From Dipteronia dyeriana (Eukaryota; Streptophyta; Magnoliopsida; Sapindales; Sapindaceae), in NCBI GenBank assembly GCA_032871835.1, contig CM065295.1:43584360-43648359 (forward strand): a DNA stretch of 64,000 nucleotides. The letters run 5' to 3'. Below, piece by piece: positions 19,775-30,722 of this stretch. Position 1 is the first letter of the stretch, and each line of letters starts with the position of its first letter. The translations under genes and the position numbers were made by a program. The notes under the pieces are model-generated. The model was not told the origin of the DNA. It made no database searches and saw only the letters and a program-made list of their open reading frames with translations.

Positions 19775-21940
19775 TCACAAGACTTTCAAAGCACTTTGTG
19801 CAACATGGCAAAGGTGTTCATCCTTTCTAATCCACCTAGGTGCAGTATTTTCCTTCCTAGTGGTCAATGGTACATGGGATCTAAATGTCCTAGGATCATG
19901 CATAGGTGTTCCACTTTTCCTAGTGACATGCATCATGGCTCTAGATGTCATAGGATCATGCATCATGGCTCTAGATGTCCTAGGAACATGCATCATGGCT
20001 TTAGCCTTTTTCTTCTCTATCATGCTTTCAATCCTACACAATTTGATATACCTAAAGCAATTTGGTCTAATGTGACCATCAATACCATAAAAATGACATG
20101 TAGGTAAAACGTTAGGAATTATACCATATCCTTGAGGATGCATTGGAGCCTTCCCATGTCTTTGTGATTGTCTTGCTTGTTGTTGAGGAGCTTTCCTTCT
20201 TTTTTGTTGAGAAAGACTTGATTGCTTCCTTGGTTGAGCTTGCATGATAGGTGTCTTCCCTTTGTGAGATTTTGGTTGAAGGAAGTTAACTTGAGGAGCC
20301 TTTGTAGGATGAACTTGAGGTGGGCTTCTTGGTGCCACCTTCACTTGAGCACTATTTGAACACTCTCCTAGATCAAGCTTCTTCCTAGGAGTTGGATGAG
20401 GAGATGACCCATTAAAGTTCATGCTTCTAACAAAAATGGTCTTGCTTAGAGTGGAGGGCATCTTGTCATCTTCAAACCCATGCCCCTTATTGTTACTTGG
20501 CCTCTTTCCAACATCTAACATGTGGTTAAGTTTCTTGGTACTAGAGTTCATCTTTGCCAACAACTCTCTAGCATCTTCAAGCTCTTTCTTCAACCCTTCT
20601 TCACACCTCTTAGATCTTTCCAACTCTTCATTTAGTTGGTCAACTTGAGTTGAGAGGTCTAGGTTTTCTTCTTTTAATCTCTTGATCTCATTTTTGTTCT
20701 TTAGTCTTTAGCTCTCAAAATTAGCCATGTAGTCCTTGAGATCCATCTCATCCACACTTCCATTTATGGATTATGATGAAGATCCATCATCACTTGAGTA
20801 GTTTTCCTCTTGACTATCATTCTCTTCTTCACTGGCATCTTTACTCCTAAGAGAGGATGTAAATGCTATGAAGTTAGCCATGAGTTTTTCATCATCCGAA
20901 GACTCATCTCCTTCATTAGAGTTATCACTTTCACTCAATGTGGCAGCCTTCACTTTTCCCTTCTTCTTGTTCTTGTGATTTGCACATTCTAGGCCAAAGT
21001 GACCTATTCCACCACATTCATAGCATTGGACTCCTTTCTTCTCGGTCTTTTCTTGCCTAGGCTCAAACTTTTTGAAGGGAACCATCTTCTTCAAGTCTTG
21101 ACCCTTGGATCTAAAGCCTTTCTTCTCGGACTTGTAGAATTTCTTGAACTTCCTCATTAGCAAGGCCATCCCTTCATCCGAGTCATCACCTTCCTCCTTC
21201 TTAACTTTGGAGGCTTTTAAAGCAATATCTTTTTGCTTCTTTGATGGTGTGGGGTTAGGACATTTCCTAGAATCATAAGCTAGAAGCCTCTCAATCACTT
21301 CACTAGGCTTCATGTCCTTATACCAACTATTCTCTTCCAAAGCCATCACCTTAGACTCAAATATATTGGGTAGAGATCTCATAATCATCTGCATGATCTT
21401 CCTATCCGAATAAGGATCACCAAGTTTATGACTTTAGTTCACAATGTCCATCAACCTCACTTCAAAGTCGTTGAAGCACTCATTCTCATCCATCTTGAGC
21501 AATTCAAATTGTGTTTGGAGAACTTGAAGCTTCGATTCCATAACCACTTCGGTTCCCTCATGTGCAACTTCTAGGATGTCCCATGCTTCCTTAGCTATCC
21601 TAGTATTTTGAACAAACTTGTATTGGTTATCATCTATTGCACAAAGGATGGCAAGCATTGCCTTCCTATTCCACTTTGAAGCCTTAAACTCTTGTGCATT
21701 CCACTGAGCCTTTGGTTTGACTACATCATCTGCTCCATCTGCAGGAGTCATCATGGGTGGAGTGTAGCCATCTTCAACTGCCATCCATGCCCTGTCATGA
21801 ATTTGGCATATGTACGACTCCATTTTGCCTTTCCAAGAGGCATAATTCAACCCAATGAAGAATGTAGGTCTTATGCTGGAAGTTCCCTCATTGCCACCGT
21901 TTCCACTCATTGTGTTTATGAATGAATGATATGAATGCAA
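19775..21940 (-). pseudogene. SIR-3 gag
   Basis: Three open stretches form one gag. 21940-21434 begins MHSYHSFINTMSGNGG; the inner Met 'MSGNGGNEGTSS' at about 21910 is the more usual start. It has the DUF4219/UBN2 signatures ('NYASWKGKMESYI', 'DRAWMAVEDGYTPP', 'ESKLQVLQTQFELLKM'). After a stop, 21394-20771 has 'MRSLPNIFESKVMALEE', a basic stretch and the CCHC knuckle CYECGGIGHFGLEC (intact). After more stops, 20623-19775 holds a coiled coil, Gln/Pro-rich DNA and a second knuckle, CHFYGIDGHIRPNC, in which the second Cys is Tyr. It also has a short MMHVPRTSRA-type repeat near 19900-20000. It is the capsid/RNA-packaging protein. Confidence 0.9.
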
Positions 21941-22017
21941 ATGTATGAATGGTCAATACAAACAAACAAAATGCAACACACACCAAAATGAGCAAGGATC
22001 ACCTATGTATGTCTAAG

Positions 22018-22036
22018 AACCTACTCTGATACTAAT
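22018..22036 (-). promoter_or_regulatory. SIR-3 primer-binding site
   Basis: On the minus strand, ATTAGTATCAGAGTAGG follows the LTR end directly. It is the initiator tRNA-Met type site with two or three base changes. Confidence 0.82.
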
Positions 22037-25000
22037 TGAAACAAATATTATGGTGTGCAATATTAATCTAGAGGGGCGGTGAATAGATTTTAATTAACTT
22101 TTACCCGATTTTTGTTAAGAGTCAAGTTGATGAAAATACCCCTATCTAGTTACAAAGATACCACAAGTGTAATAAATGCGGAAATAGTAAAAACACTTGA
22201 GATATACGTGGAACTCCAAATGGAAAAAACCACGGGCTGATGAGTGCGCCACACTAGAACCTCGAATCCTTTGATGATAAAGGAATTACTACCTAATCCC
22301 GGTTTAATTCTCCAATACTACCTAATTTCGGTATAAGTGAACCTAGTTCATCATGCTTGTGCTTTAAGCTGTAGGGAAAAAATGATTTAGAAATGCAGCG
22401 GAAGCATGATAAAGATGAGATTTAGGGTTTCCGTATAAATAAAAATTTTCCCTTTTATGCAACTAGAACAGATTAATTGATGTATATAAAAGTATCATAC
22501 ATTTTTTGCGTGGCGATTGAATAAGCACCGAATTAATTCCGTAAGATCTTCCAATCCAATCACGAACGTGAATCACCTAGGAGTGTGGGCTCCCATTCTT
22601 TAAATTGTATTCCTGAGGATGGAGACAAAGCAAATATCTTTTCTTTGTTAGTTACAATTATCCTCCAAGAGAAAAAATCCAAGAACATCCGGTCACTTGT
22701 GAATTATCAATCAATTTGATTGTAACTCGCATGAACCTTGATTCAATGTTGTACACAAAACCCTTTTGATGTAAAGGATATTTATACTATCGAATACAAA
22801 AAAGTTTCCCTTTTTTCTCTACTTGGCCGAATTCACACACTATTGCTTAGAGAGGATTGAATTTTGTCTAGAGTAAAATCAGATTTTTCTCCCTCAAAAT
22901 TCTATGATAGCCGAATTCTTCACTAAGAAAAATATGGCTTGGCCAAAAAATCTCTAATGCACCTTAGGGCTGGTTGAATTTATCATCCACATATATATAG
23001 GTTCATAAATCCTTTCCTAAGAAGGATTCACTTGGTTGGCAAGAATCCTTTCCTTAGGTGGATTTATTTGGTAGTTAGAATCCTTATCTAGAAGGAAATC
23101 TATCCTATCCTATATTATACATGTGATGAACGAAATTCAATTGTTTGAAGTAGATTAGGAGTGTTTAATCTCTCCTAATAAAGATTGCTTGATGGACAAG
23201 AATCTTATCCTTAGGTAGATTAACTTGGTGGTTATGAATTTTTTTTAAATAAGAATTCTACCACTAAGTAATTTTACTTGGTGACCAAGAATCCTTTTCC
23301 AAAAAGAATTCTTTCCTACACCAAGACTCCTAATCCTACTCAATAGTGTGTTTGTAACCATATTAAAGACTTCCTAATTTGATTAGATAAATAACTCCTT
23401 TTATTTATCTACTTATCAAATATAGTCTTTAACATTAATTATACTACCAACAATAGTATAGTTTTAGGAGACCATCTCCTAATAGGAAAAGATTTTGACT
23501 TTTAATTAAATAATTAATTAATCAACAAATTAAGTAATTTCCATTTAATTAAATAATAATAAAATAAAAATAATATATTAAAGTTATTATCCATAGCCAT
23601 TGCCGCCTATACATAGTATAAAGGCCATATATTATTTTTCTCATTTTATTAAATCCATTGGACCTTAATAAAAAATCCACATGTGAACTAGACCTATTCT
23701 TAGAAAAAAAAACAAGTTCACATGCCTTATTACAATTCTAGATGGACCCCTATTGGTCCGGTAGAATATATCAAGTGATCCATGCAAGTTCGTGTGGATT
23801 GGGGATCTTGGTTGGCTATCTAAATTTAAGCTCCAATAGACACAACCCAATCACAATCAACAAATGATTCACTTAGGTCGAATCTATTTAATTTTAGTTC
23901 ATTCCATTAAAGAACTAAAATTGAACTCTTAAATAAAGATAGAATAAGTTGATGTTACTCATTCATACCCTAGACAACCTTATTGGAGAAAGTGTATCAT
24001 CGTAAAGAATACCAGTAATCGCCAAGAACTCATAGACCACCTATAGCTCTCCAAGTTACCATATTTACTCATATGACCACATTTTGAACTTGGATATTTT
24101 GACTTGTCCAGAAGCCATGTTTCAATAGACACTATTGAAAACTTAACGTTAAGATTTAATATCCAATACCTCAAAACATCCATATGATGGTATTCTACTC
24201 TCATTCAAGAGTCACGATGTCCATATCTATAAATGAAGTCCTCTATCGATTAACAAATGGATACCACCAAACTATCGAGGATAGACTATGCTATATAATC
24301 GTACTCATTGATAGCTCAAATGATAACACTTGCAACCATAAGTCCATCATTTATCTCAGGATTGAGATAGACTCTTCGATTGTCTTCAAATGAAAACTTT
24401 TATCCATTGACGGTTCTAGATAAAGTATTTCATTTTGATCCTATTCAATGCACCCAGTGCACTAGATTCTTTTGCCAAAGAAACCTCACTTTGATGATTT
24501 TAGACTCATCATAACACATTTGATCCCACTCAAATGCTAGCAAAAGAATCTACAACTTTCACAAGATAAAGGCGCCCAACCTTTTATCTTAAGTTGTGAA
24601 CATTATTCAAAACTAACTAAAGAATTGTGTCTACCTCATACATATCTAGATGTATGAACAATTCTTCTTGTCTCATAGTCTTTTGACCTTATGATTATTT
24701 ACTTTTGACAATTATAATAATTAAACTATAAATGCTATAAGATTTGTTAAACTAGAAATCACTTTATGCATATGAAACGATTGTTAATTACAATATTACA
24801 CTCTTGCTATCGAGCATAATCCTAACATAAGCTACTTACTCCCGAAAGCAACACAAGTTTTACTTCTCAATGAAGAGATAAAGTGTCTTTAGTGAATATA
24901 TTATGATATTTAATGAACAAACAAGGCTAGGAAACCCTATATGCTTATCTAGGATAATGAGATGACAATTAATGCAATCCTAGATATCAAGTGCTAAATG

Positions 25001-25287
25001 ACATGTTCAAATAGCTTAGCTAAACATAGATCAATCAATCATATGAAGTTATCACAATACAACACTCAATCATGTCATCACAACAATCTCTAATTTGTAT
25101 CTAGAAATATTATAAGAGAATACAATTAATTAAAGAGATGGTTTAGTAAGCAAAACACATAACTTGTAAGAAGATAGTGAAGAACTTACCAAACAAGATG
25201 TGATGAAGCAACCCTTTCCATAGATGCACTCTAGATGAACTTAGATAATGCGAAATAAAGATTTAATGTGAAATGGGAATGCTTTGA
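22037..25287 (-). repeat. SIR-3 5' LTR, split by a solo LTR and truncated
   Basis: 22037-22369 and 24833-~25287 together match the first half of 13914-15491. The half carrying the palindromes, TATA box and 5' end is missing: at about 25287 the sequence switches to SIR-2 LTR sequence. Without that half the element could no longer be transcribed from its own promoter. Confidence 0.85.
22370..24827 (-). mobile_element. Solo LTR 1 (2458 bp), TSD TAAGC
   Basis: It runs TGTAGGGAAA to CCTAACA and is flanked by TAAGC at 22365-22369 and 24828-24832. TG...CA ends, a 5-bp duplication and no internal genes mark a solo LTR. The CTTCCGCTGC word near one end and the TGTTAGG start, both on the minus strand, suggest minus orientation. 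It is homologous throughout to 54070-56326. Small ORFs inside (such as 23980-24204 on the minus strand) are also found in the other copy but have no known counterpart. Confidence 0.85.
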
Positions 25288-25533
25288 GTGATTATTCGTG
25301 AGTATGATAGGAGGGTAGTTTCTTGGTGAAGGGGTCACTTGAGAGATTGTACTTGTCTTATCTACTAGTGGATTTTGTTTGCCGGTGGTTGCTAACCCGT
25401 GGATGTTTCCTCTTCAGAGGTTTACCACGTTATATCTTGTGTCAACTTTTCTCTATCCCTATCTTTCTTATATTTGTATTTGTTATTTGAATACTATGAA
25501 TAGAACTTTATATGTAAGTTGATTTCCTTTCCT

Positions 25534-27515
25534 CAAATACTAGGCCATCATTACTTCGAGGCACTAACTATAGGTATTGGAAGTTGAGGATGAAAGCCTA
25601 CATCCGATCTATTGATGAAAGGGTTTGGATGGTAGTGGAAGAAGCTTATAGTCCTTCTACCAAGGTTTAAGAGGATGGAACCATGATACTCAAGCCAATG
25701 AGTGAATGGACAACGAATGAGTTTGAGGTTGCTAAGTGGCATCATCTTGCTATGAATGCCATCTTTGGAGGAGTTGATGGACATCAATTCTCCTACATTC
25801 AAAATCTTGAATTCGCAAAGGAAGTTTTGGATACTCTCCAAGTTACTAATGAAGGAACCTTAGCGGTGAAGAAAACAAGGCTTCAAATGTTGGCATCATA
25901 ATTTGAAGGTTTAAGTATGGGTGAAGAAGAAAAGTTTAAAGACTTCCAATTTCAGCTTCTTGACATTGCTAACCAATGTCAAGCACTTGGAGTACCTATC
26001 TCACAAGAGCGTTTAAGTTGGAAAATCCTTAGGTCTCTTCCTAAGAGATTTAAATCAAAGGTTACAGCCATTGAGGAAAGCAAGGATGTGGATGGCATGA
26101 ACATTGATGTGAAGCCAAAGATTAAGAGTAAAGGAATCACTCTCAATGCTATTAAGAAGGAGACTGACGATGAAAATGAAGAGATGGCTCTTTTGGTTAG
26201 AAAGTTCAAAAAGTTTCTAAAGAAGAATGCCAAGCCTAGAGGCAAGTCTTCTAAGGAAAAGGGAGTTAAGAAAACATCATCTTCAAGGAATGATAAGAAT
26301 AGTCAAGCCATGAACAAGAAAGATGTTCAATGCAACAACTGTCATGGTTTCGGTCACTTTGCTAGTGAGTGCACCAAGAAGCCATCTAAGAAATACAAGA
26401 AAGGAAAAGTGTTGTCGGCTACTTGGAGTGACGATAATTCTAGTGATAATGAGAGCTCTAGTATTAAGTCTTCAAGTGATAAAGATTTTGTGAGCAACTT
26501 TGTAGTTGTAACGGCTTCTCATTCTCCACTAGATATTGATGGTACAATATCATTGAACAAGAACTTTGATACAAATCATCATGGAAGCTCTAGTTCCATT
26601 CCTACTAATCTTGAGTTGTTGGCCAAGATAGAGAAGCTTGAAGAAGATAGAGTTAATGCTCTAAGAGAGGTAGTTGAGAAGGATGATTTGATCAAGAAAC
26701 AACTACATGAGTTTGTGATTGTCACTCGTAGACTTCTTAGTGACAAAGGTGATATTATGAAGAAGTTTAGAGAACTTAAAAAGATAAACCTTGAGAAGGA
26801 TAATGTGATATCTTCTTTGAATAAGAGAGAACAATAATTAATGGAAGAGATAGACACGGCTAAGGAAGCCATTAAGGACTTAGTGAATGATTCGGTAAGT
26901 GTGTCTAGTGTTAGGAATCTTGTTATCTCTTATAGTGGTGAAGGCGACTTGGTAGTTGAAGAGGAGCCCTTGGAAGCACCACTTCCTACTCACTTGGATG
27001 AAGTCATGATTGATAAGAAACCACACAAGAAAAGAAGATCAAAAGCTAAGAAGAAGTTGGCGAACAAGGTATCTTTGCAAACTCCTAGTGAAGCTAGTTC
27101 AACTCCAAAAGGTACAATCTCATATTTTATTCCAATTTGCCATTATTGCAACACAATAGGTCACATTAAGCCTAGGTGTTATAAATATGTTGAAAAATGA
27201 AAATTAGGAAATGAATCTAGAGATAAGGAGATTAAACTTCAACTTGAACATGCTAAGGTCCTGAAAGTTGAGAAACATGATAATATTGCTAAGCATGAGA
27301 AGAAGTTGTGGAGTAGAAAGAAAATTAATCTTGTTCAACTTCACAAAGCTTGTGTTGAAAATGTTAAGGAAGAGTGTATTAATGATATTCTTGTTAATCA
27401 AGTCATTGAAGGACATTACTCTAGATTTAACATTGTTGTCAATGATGATATTGGAAATGTTTGTGTAGGTATACCCAAGAACAAGTGGTTCAAGGGTGAG
27501 TGCTCTTATCACTAA
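25534..27515 (+). pseudogene. SIR-2 gag, missing its first residues
   Basis: It begins at the deletion junction with 'NTRPSLLRGTNYRYWKLRMK' and has fewer breaks than SIR-1. The frame 25917-26837 is open for 306 codons, with stops at about 25668, 25900, 26835 and 27198. The first CCHC knuckle CNNCHGFGHFASEC (about 26333-26374) is intact, unlike SIR-1. The 'SPLDIDGTISLNKNF' block, a coiled coil of about 100 residues ('EKLEEDRVNALREVVEKDDL') and the second knuckle CHYCNTIGHIKPRC (about 27139-27180, intact) follow. The end 'GIPKNKWFKGECSYH' (to 27513) matches SIR-1. RNA-binding capsid protein by family; no start codon remains. Confidence 0.88.
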
Positions 27516-29160
27516 TATAAGAATCACATGTGAGGTAGCTTTGAGGCAATATATCAATTGTGTTGAGAATTCTTGCTTGCTAGCTTTGTATACTCCATGT
27601 ATTGATATGAACTTGGTTATCTCACATCATGTTTGTTATGATGGTCAAAATTTGTTGGTTAACTTTAGAGAAGTTCTTTTGATATATGTGTTGATTGAGT
27701 TGAGATATTATGCTTTTTATACTCTTGTTGTGAAACATCGTCAACTTGTTGTCATGAGGACATTCAAGGCAACAGTGCTCATAACAAGGGCGGAAGTATG
27801 ATATTTGGTGAATATAATGTGCAAAAGGTATCTCTATACTCTAATGCATTTCTCTTAGATATTCATATTTTGACTCAATTTTTGATATACATCTCATAGC
27901 ATGTCATATTAGAAAATTTTGTATAGCACACATATGGTTCTCATTGACATTTGCTATTTTAGGATCTAATAGTGATATTGTTCACATTGATCTTAACTTT
28001 GATGATTGTTTGTGTATAGTATATTGAGTGGCATTACTTTTGAAAATATGAGCTTTATATTCTTCTAAAGCTACTCATTAGAGAAGTAATGATCTTGAAT
28101 AAGTCTCTATTTAATGCTTTTAGATCATGTGCTTATGAGCCATAAAATCTTGGTTTTCTAAAATTGCACATTTCTTCTCTTATATGTTTTTGCTAGTAGG
28201 TTGAGTTTACTAATATGTAAACATTGGATACACCTTGATGTTTTTGTACTTAAGTACATTTAAAATGACCTATGGTTAGTATCCATTTTGCTTCGGCAAA
28301 TACATAGAACTCAACAAGCACATTCATGGAAAGGGCTACACACATTGGTTATGAAAGCTACCCAATGTTGGAAAGATCTACACCATTGTGACGAGTGAAA
28401 GCCACCATGAAGTGTTGAAATGGAATCATGAAAAGAAAAAAAATCTTTGATTCAAAGCCTAAAAAGAAAAGGAGGAAGGCTTAAAAAAGAGTATAGTTAA
28501 AAATCAAATGAGCTCAGGTTAAAAAACAGAAATGGGATGACGGGCCACATGAACACTCACGCTTATATGTTCAAATCTATTCTCTTAAAAGTAAAAATTC
28601 CAGATGATAATCGGTAGACTTTTTATAGAAAAAGCTTAAGATGAATAGTTGTTGGAAATTGTTTGCATGTTGATTATCAGACTACTTCTTGATATAAATT
28701 TGAAGCATATCTCTCACACACACGCTTTGTTTATGAGTATGATTATATTTTAGCAATTGTTGAAGAATTATGAGAGAACTTGAAAAATCTTTGTGTATCT
28801 CTCTTAGCATACGAAGCTTATTTTGTTAATATTTCTTCAAATTGCTTGAATGTGTGATTGTGTGAACATCTGTGTGAACTTTATGCTATCATTGATTTTA
28901 GTTATAGCATCTATCAAGGGGGAGCATTGTATGCTAGACATTGTTCTCTTTTATGATATGTTCACATGCTTCATTTTGTTACATGTTGACATATTTTGAC
29001 TTATTGATACTTGTAAGATATTACTCATTATCCTTGTCTTACATGATGATTCATTCTTAAATCATATGTCTTTGTTTTTATATCTTTGTGACTAATATGC
29101 TTATTTTGTCTTTCACTCACTTTTGTTGTATGTATATAGCATCTTATAACATAAGAACAA
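27516..29160 (+). other. SIR-2 internal spacer
   Basis: Homologous to 6231-7917 of SIR-1. The frame at 27496-27801 (101 codons) is open here but broken in SIR-1 and resembles nothing I recognise. The polypurine-like TCAAGGGGGAGCATTG occurs near 28915. I see no pol domain. Confidence 0.65.
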
Positions 29161-30218
29161 ATGGGAAGAACTAAGATTACTTGAGTGGAAATCAACTGAA
29201 TCCCGTTGTGAAAGCCAAGTCTACCTCAAAAGGATCCAAAGCTTCAAGGACAAAATATTTAGGGATTGTTGGAACTAAAAAGATATTTCAAGAGAGAGGC
29301 ATTGACTTTGGTAAGTGTAAAGATTCTTATGTTCTTAAGTACTTAAAGAATATAAATTAGGAATCTTGGGTGAGCATGTTAGGAGTTGTGAATGATATTA
29401 TTGTTAGAGAGTTTTATCTTGAATATAGAGAAAGTGCCACCTTATTAGATACTTTGATGGAAATTAGGGGTGTTGTTTTTAGTGTTAACCCGAAAAACAT
29501 TAACAAGTTTCTTGGGATATCTAACGATATAGATTCTAATTTTCTAGATGTGGATGTCATTGAAAATCTTAATATCATGGGTAGAACTCTTTGTGACAAT
29601 GCTTCTTTTGAGTGGAAAGGTAGAGCATATATTAGTCAACATGAGTTAACTAAGGCTAGTGCATTTTGGCATCTATTCATTTGCACTAACATTATTGGAT
29701 CTTCGAATTCAACCAAGTTGAATAAGGAAAAAATCAAAATAGCTTATACCTTGGTGACTAATCAACCTATAAACCTTGGAGATCTTCTCATATATTACAT
29801 TGATAGTGCGGCTTTCTCTACTAGAGGTGATAAAAAGCTTGCATTACTGGGGTTTATTACTTAATTGTGTCTAGCTCGTGGGGTTAAGAGTAGAGAAGAT
29901 GATGTGTTAGTTCAACCCTTAAAAAAGTATTGTGATAAACGTGTGTCATATATGTCATATAAGAATAAGAGTAAGACTTGTAATACTTCTGGACTATTTA
30001 GTAGTTCTCAAGTTGATAGACATGTGATTAGCACAAACATTCTTTCGGATTGGGCTATACAATTGAAGGAGAAGGTTGATGAACTTAGTGATATAGTTGT
30101 TCAACAAGATGCTATGATAAAAGAGTTGGAGGAGTGCATTGCTTCAAGTTCAAGACCACCTCTCAAGCATTATGTTAGATTAACTACTCAAACAACTTTC
30201 TTTGGTGGAACAAGTAGC
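29161..30218 (+). pseudogene. SIR-2 second ORF, PF20167-like
   Basis: Homologous to 7918-8979. The ATG at 29161 is followed by TGA at codon 8, and further stops lie near 29357 and 29865. The open frame 29370-29864 (164 codons) covers the core ('IVREFYLEYRESATLLDTLM', 'INKFLGISNDID', 'LTKASAFWHLFICTNIIG'). 29865-30218 gives the C-terminus with a short coiled coil. The terminal TAG of SIR-1 reads TTG here, so the frame runs on into the poly-G tract. Function unknown; see the SIR-1 copy. Confidence 0.7.
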
Positions 30219-30270
30219 TTGTATTTGAGTCTTGAGGTTTATTTCTTAACTTTTGGCATCATTTCATGTC

Positions 30271-30722
30271 AAAAGGGGGGAGGGGGGGGGGGGGGGGGGG
30301 GGGGGGAGAAAGAGATGATAGTTACTTAGTTTCTTTTTATATTATTTTTGTGAACTTTTGAACTTTTGAACTTTTGAACTTTCAATGGCATGTAATATTT
30401 AGTCTTAAGATTTGGTTAAGAATTCTTGTGTTTTGGCATGTATTGAGGGGGAGATACATGTATTTGTGGACTTTATTGTATATTCTTATCCATATTATAT
30501 GTTGTCATTTGTTTTTTTTTCTCTTGTATATGCATTGTGCTTTGAGATGATTTGTAGGTTGCTTCAAGAGATGATCAAGATGAAGTTCAAGAGTTGATGA
30601 AGATTAGTTTTATGAATCTTATTCATTGTAATGTGAGGGAGTGATTTTGTGACCTATCTTCATTTTTATATTCGTAGTAAATATATAGGTGTTTTAACAT
30701 GGAATTTGCCAAAGGGGGAGAT
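30271..30722 (+). promoter_or_regulatory. SIR-2 polypurine tracts with a 25-nt poly-G run
   Basis: AAAAGGGGGGA at 30271-30281 is followed by 25 consecutive G (30282-30306) and AGAAAGAGA; SIR-1 has only AAAAAGGGAGAGAAAG at this place. GAGGGGGAGATACA near 30447 and the LTR-adjacent AAAGGGGGAGAT (30711-30722) follow. A 9-bp tandem repeat (AACTTTTGA, about four copies) lies at 30352-30380. Confidence 0.8.

Larger units (their letters stand above)
13914..25287 (-). mobile_element. SIR-3: Sirevirus-type copia element with full gag-pol order
   Basis: On the minus strand the order is 5' LTR (22037-~25287, truncated and split), primer site 22018-22036, gag 21940-19775, integrase 19708-18407, RT and RNase H 18340-16730, multiple polypurine tracts and 3' LTR 13914-15491. 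It has no env-like ORF. It is the only element here with a complete domain order, but every gene has stops. It inserted in Copia-A pol; the 5 bp before it are GACAC. A matching copy on the far side cannot be seen because the distal end of the 5' LTR is missing and is joined to SIR-2 near 25287. Confidence 0.88.

Noticed and set aside
23980..24393. Small ORFs in solo LTR 1 (74 codons minus, 69 codons plus) that also occur in solo LTR 2
   Set aside because: The whole LTR is conserved between the copies, so shared ORFs are expected. There are overlapping frames on both strands and no recognisable protein.
27496..27801. 101-codon ORF in SIR-2 as an independent gene
   Set aside because: The corresponding region of SIR-1 is interrupted by stops and frameshifts, and there is no similarity to a known family.
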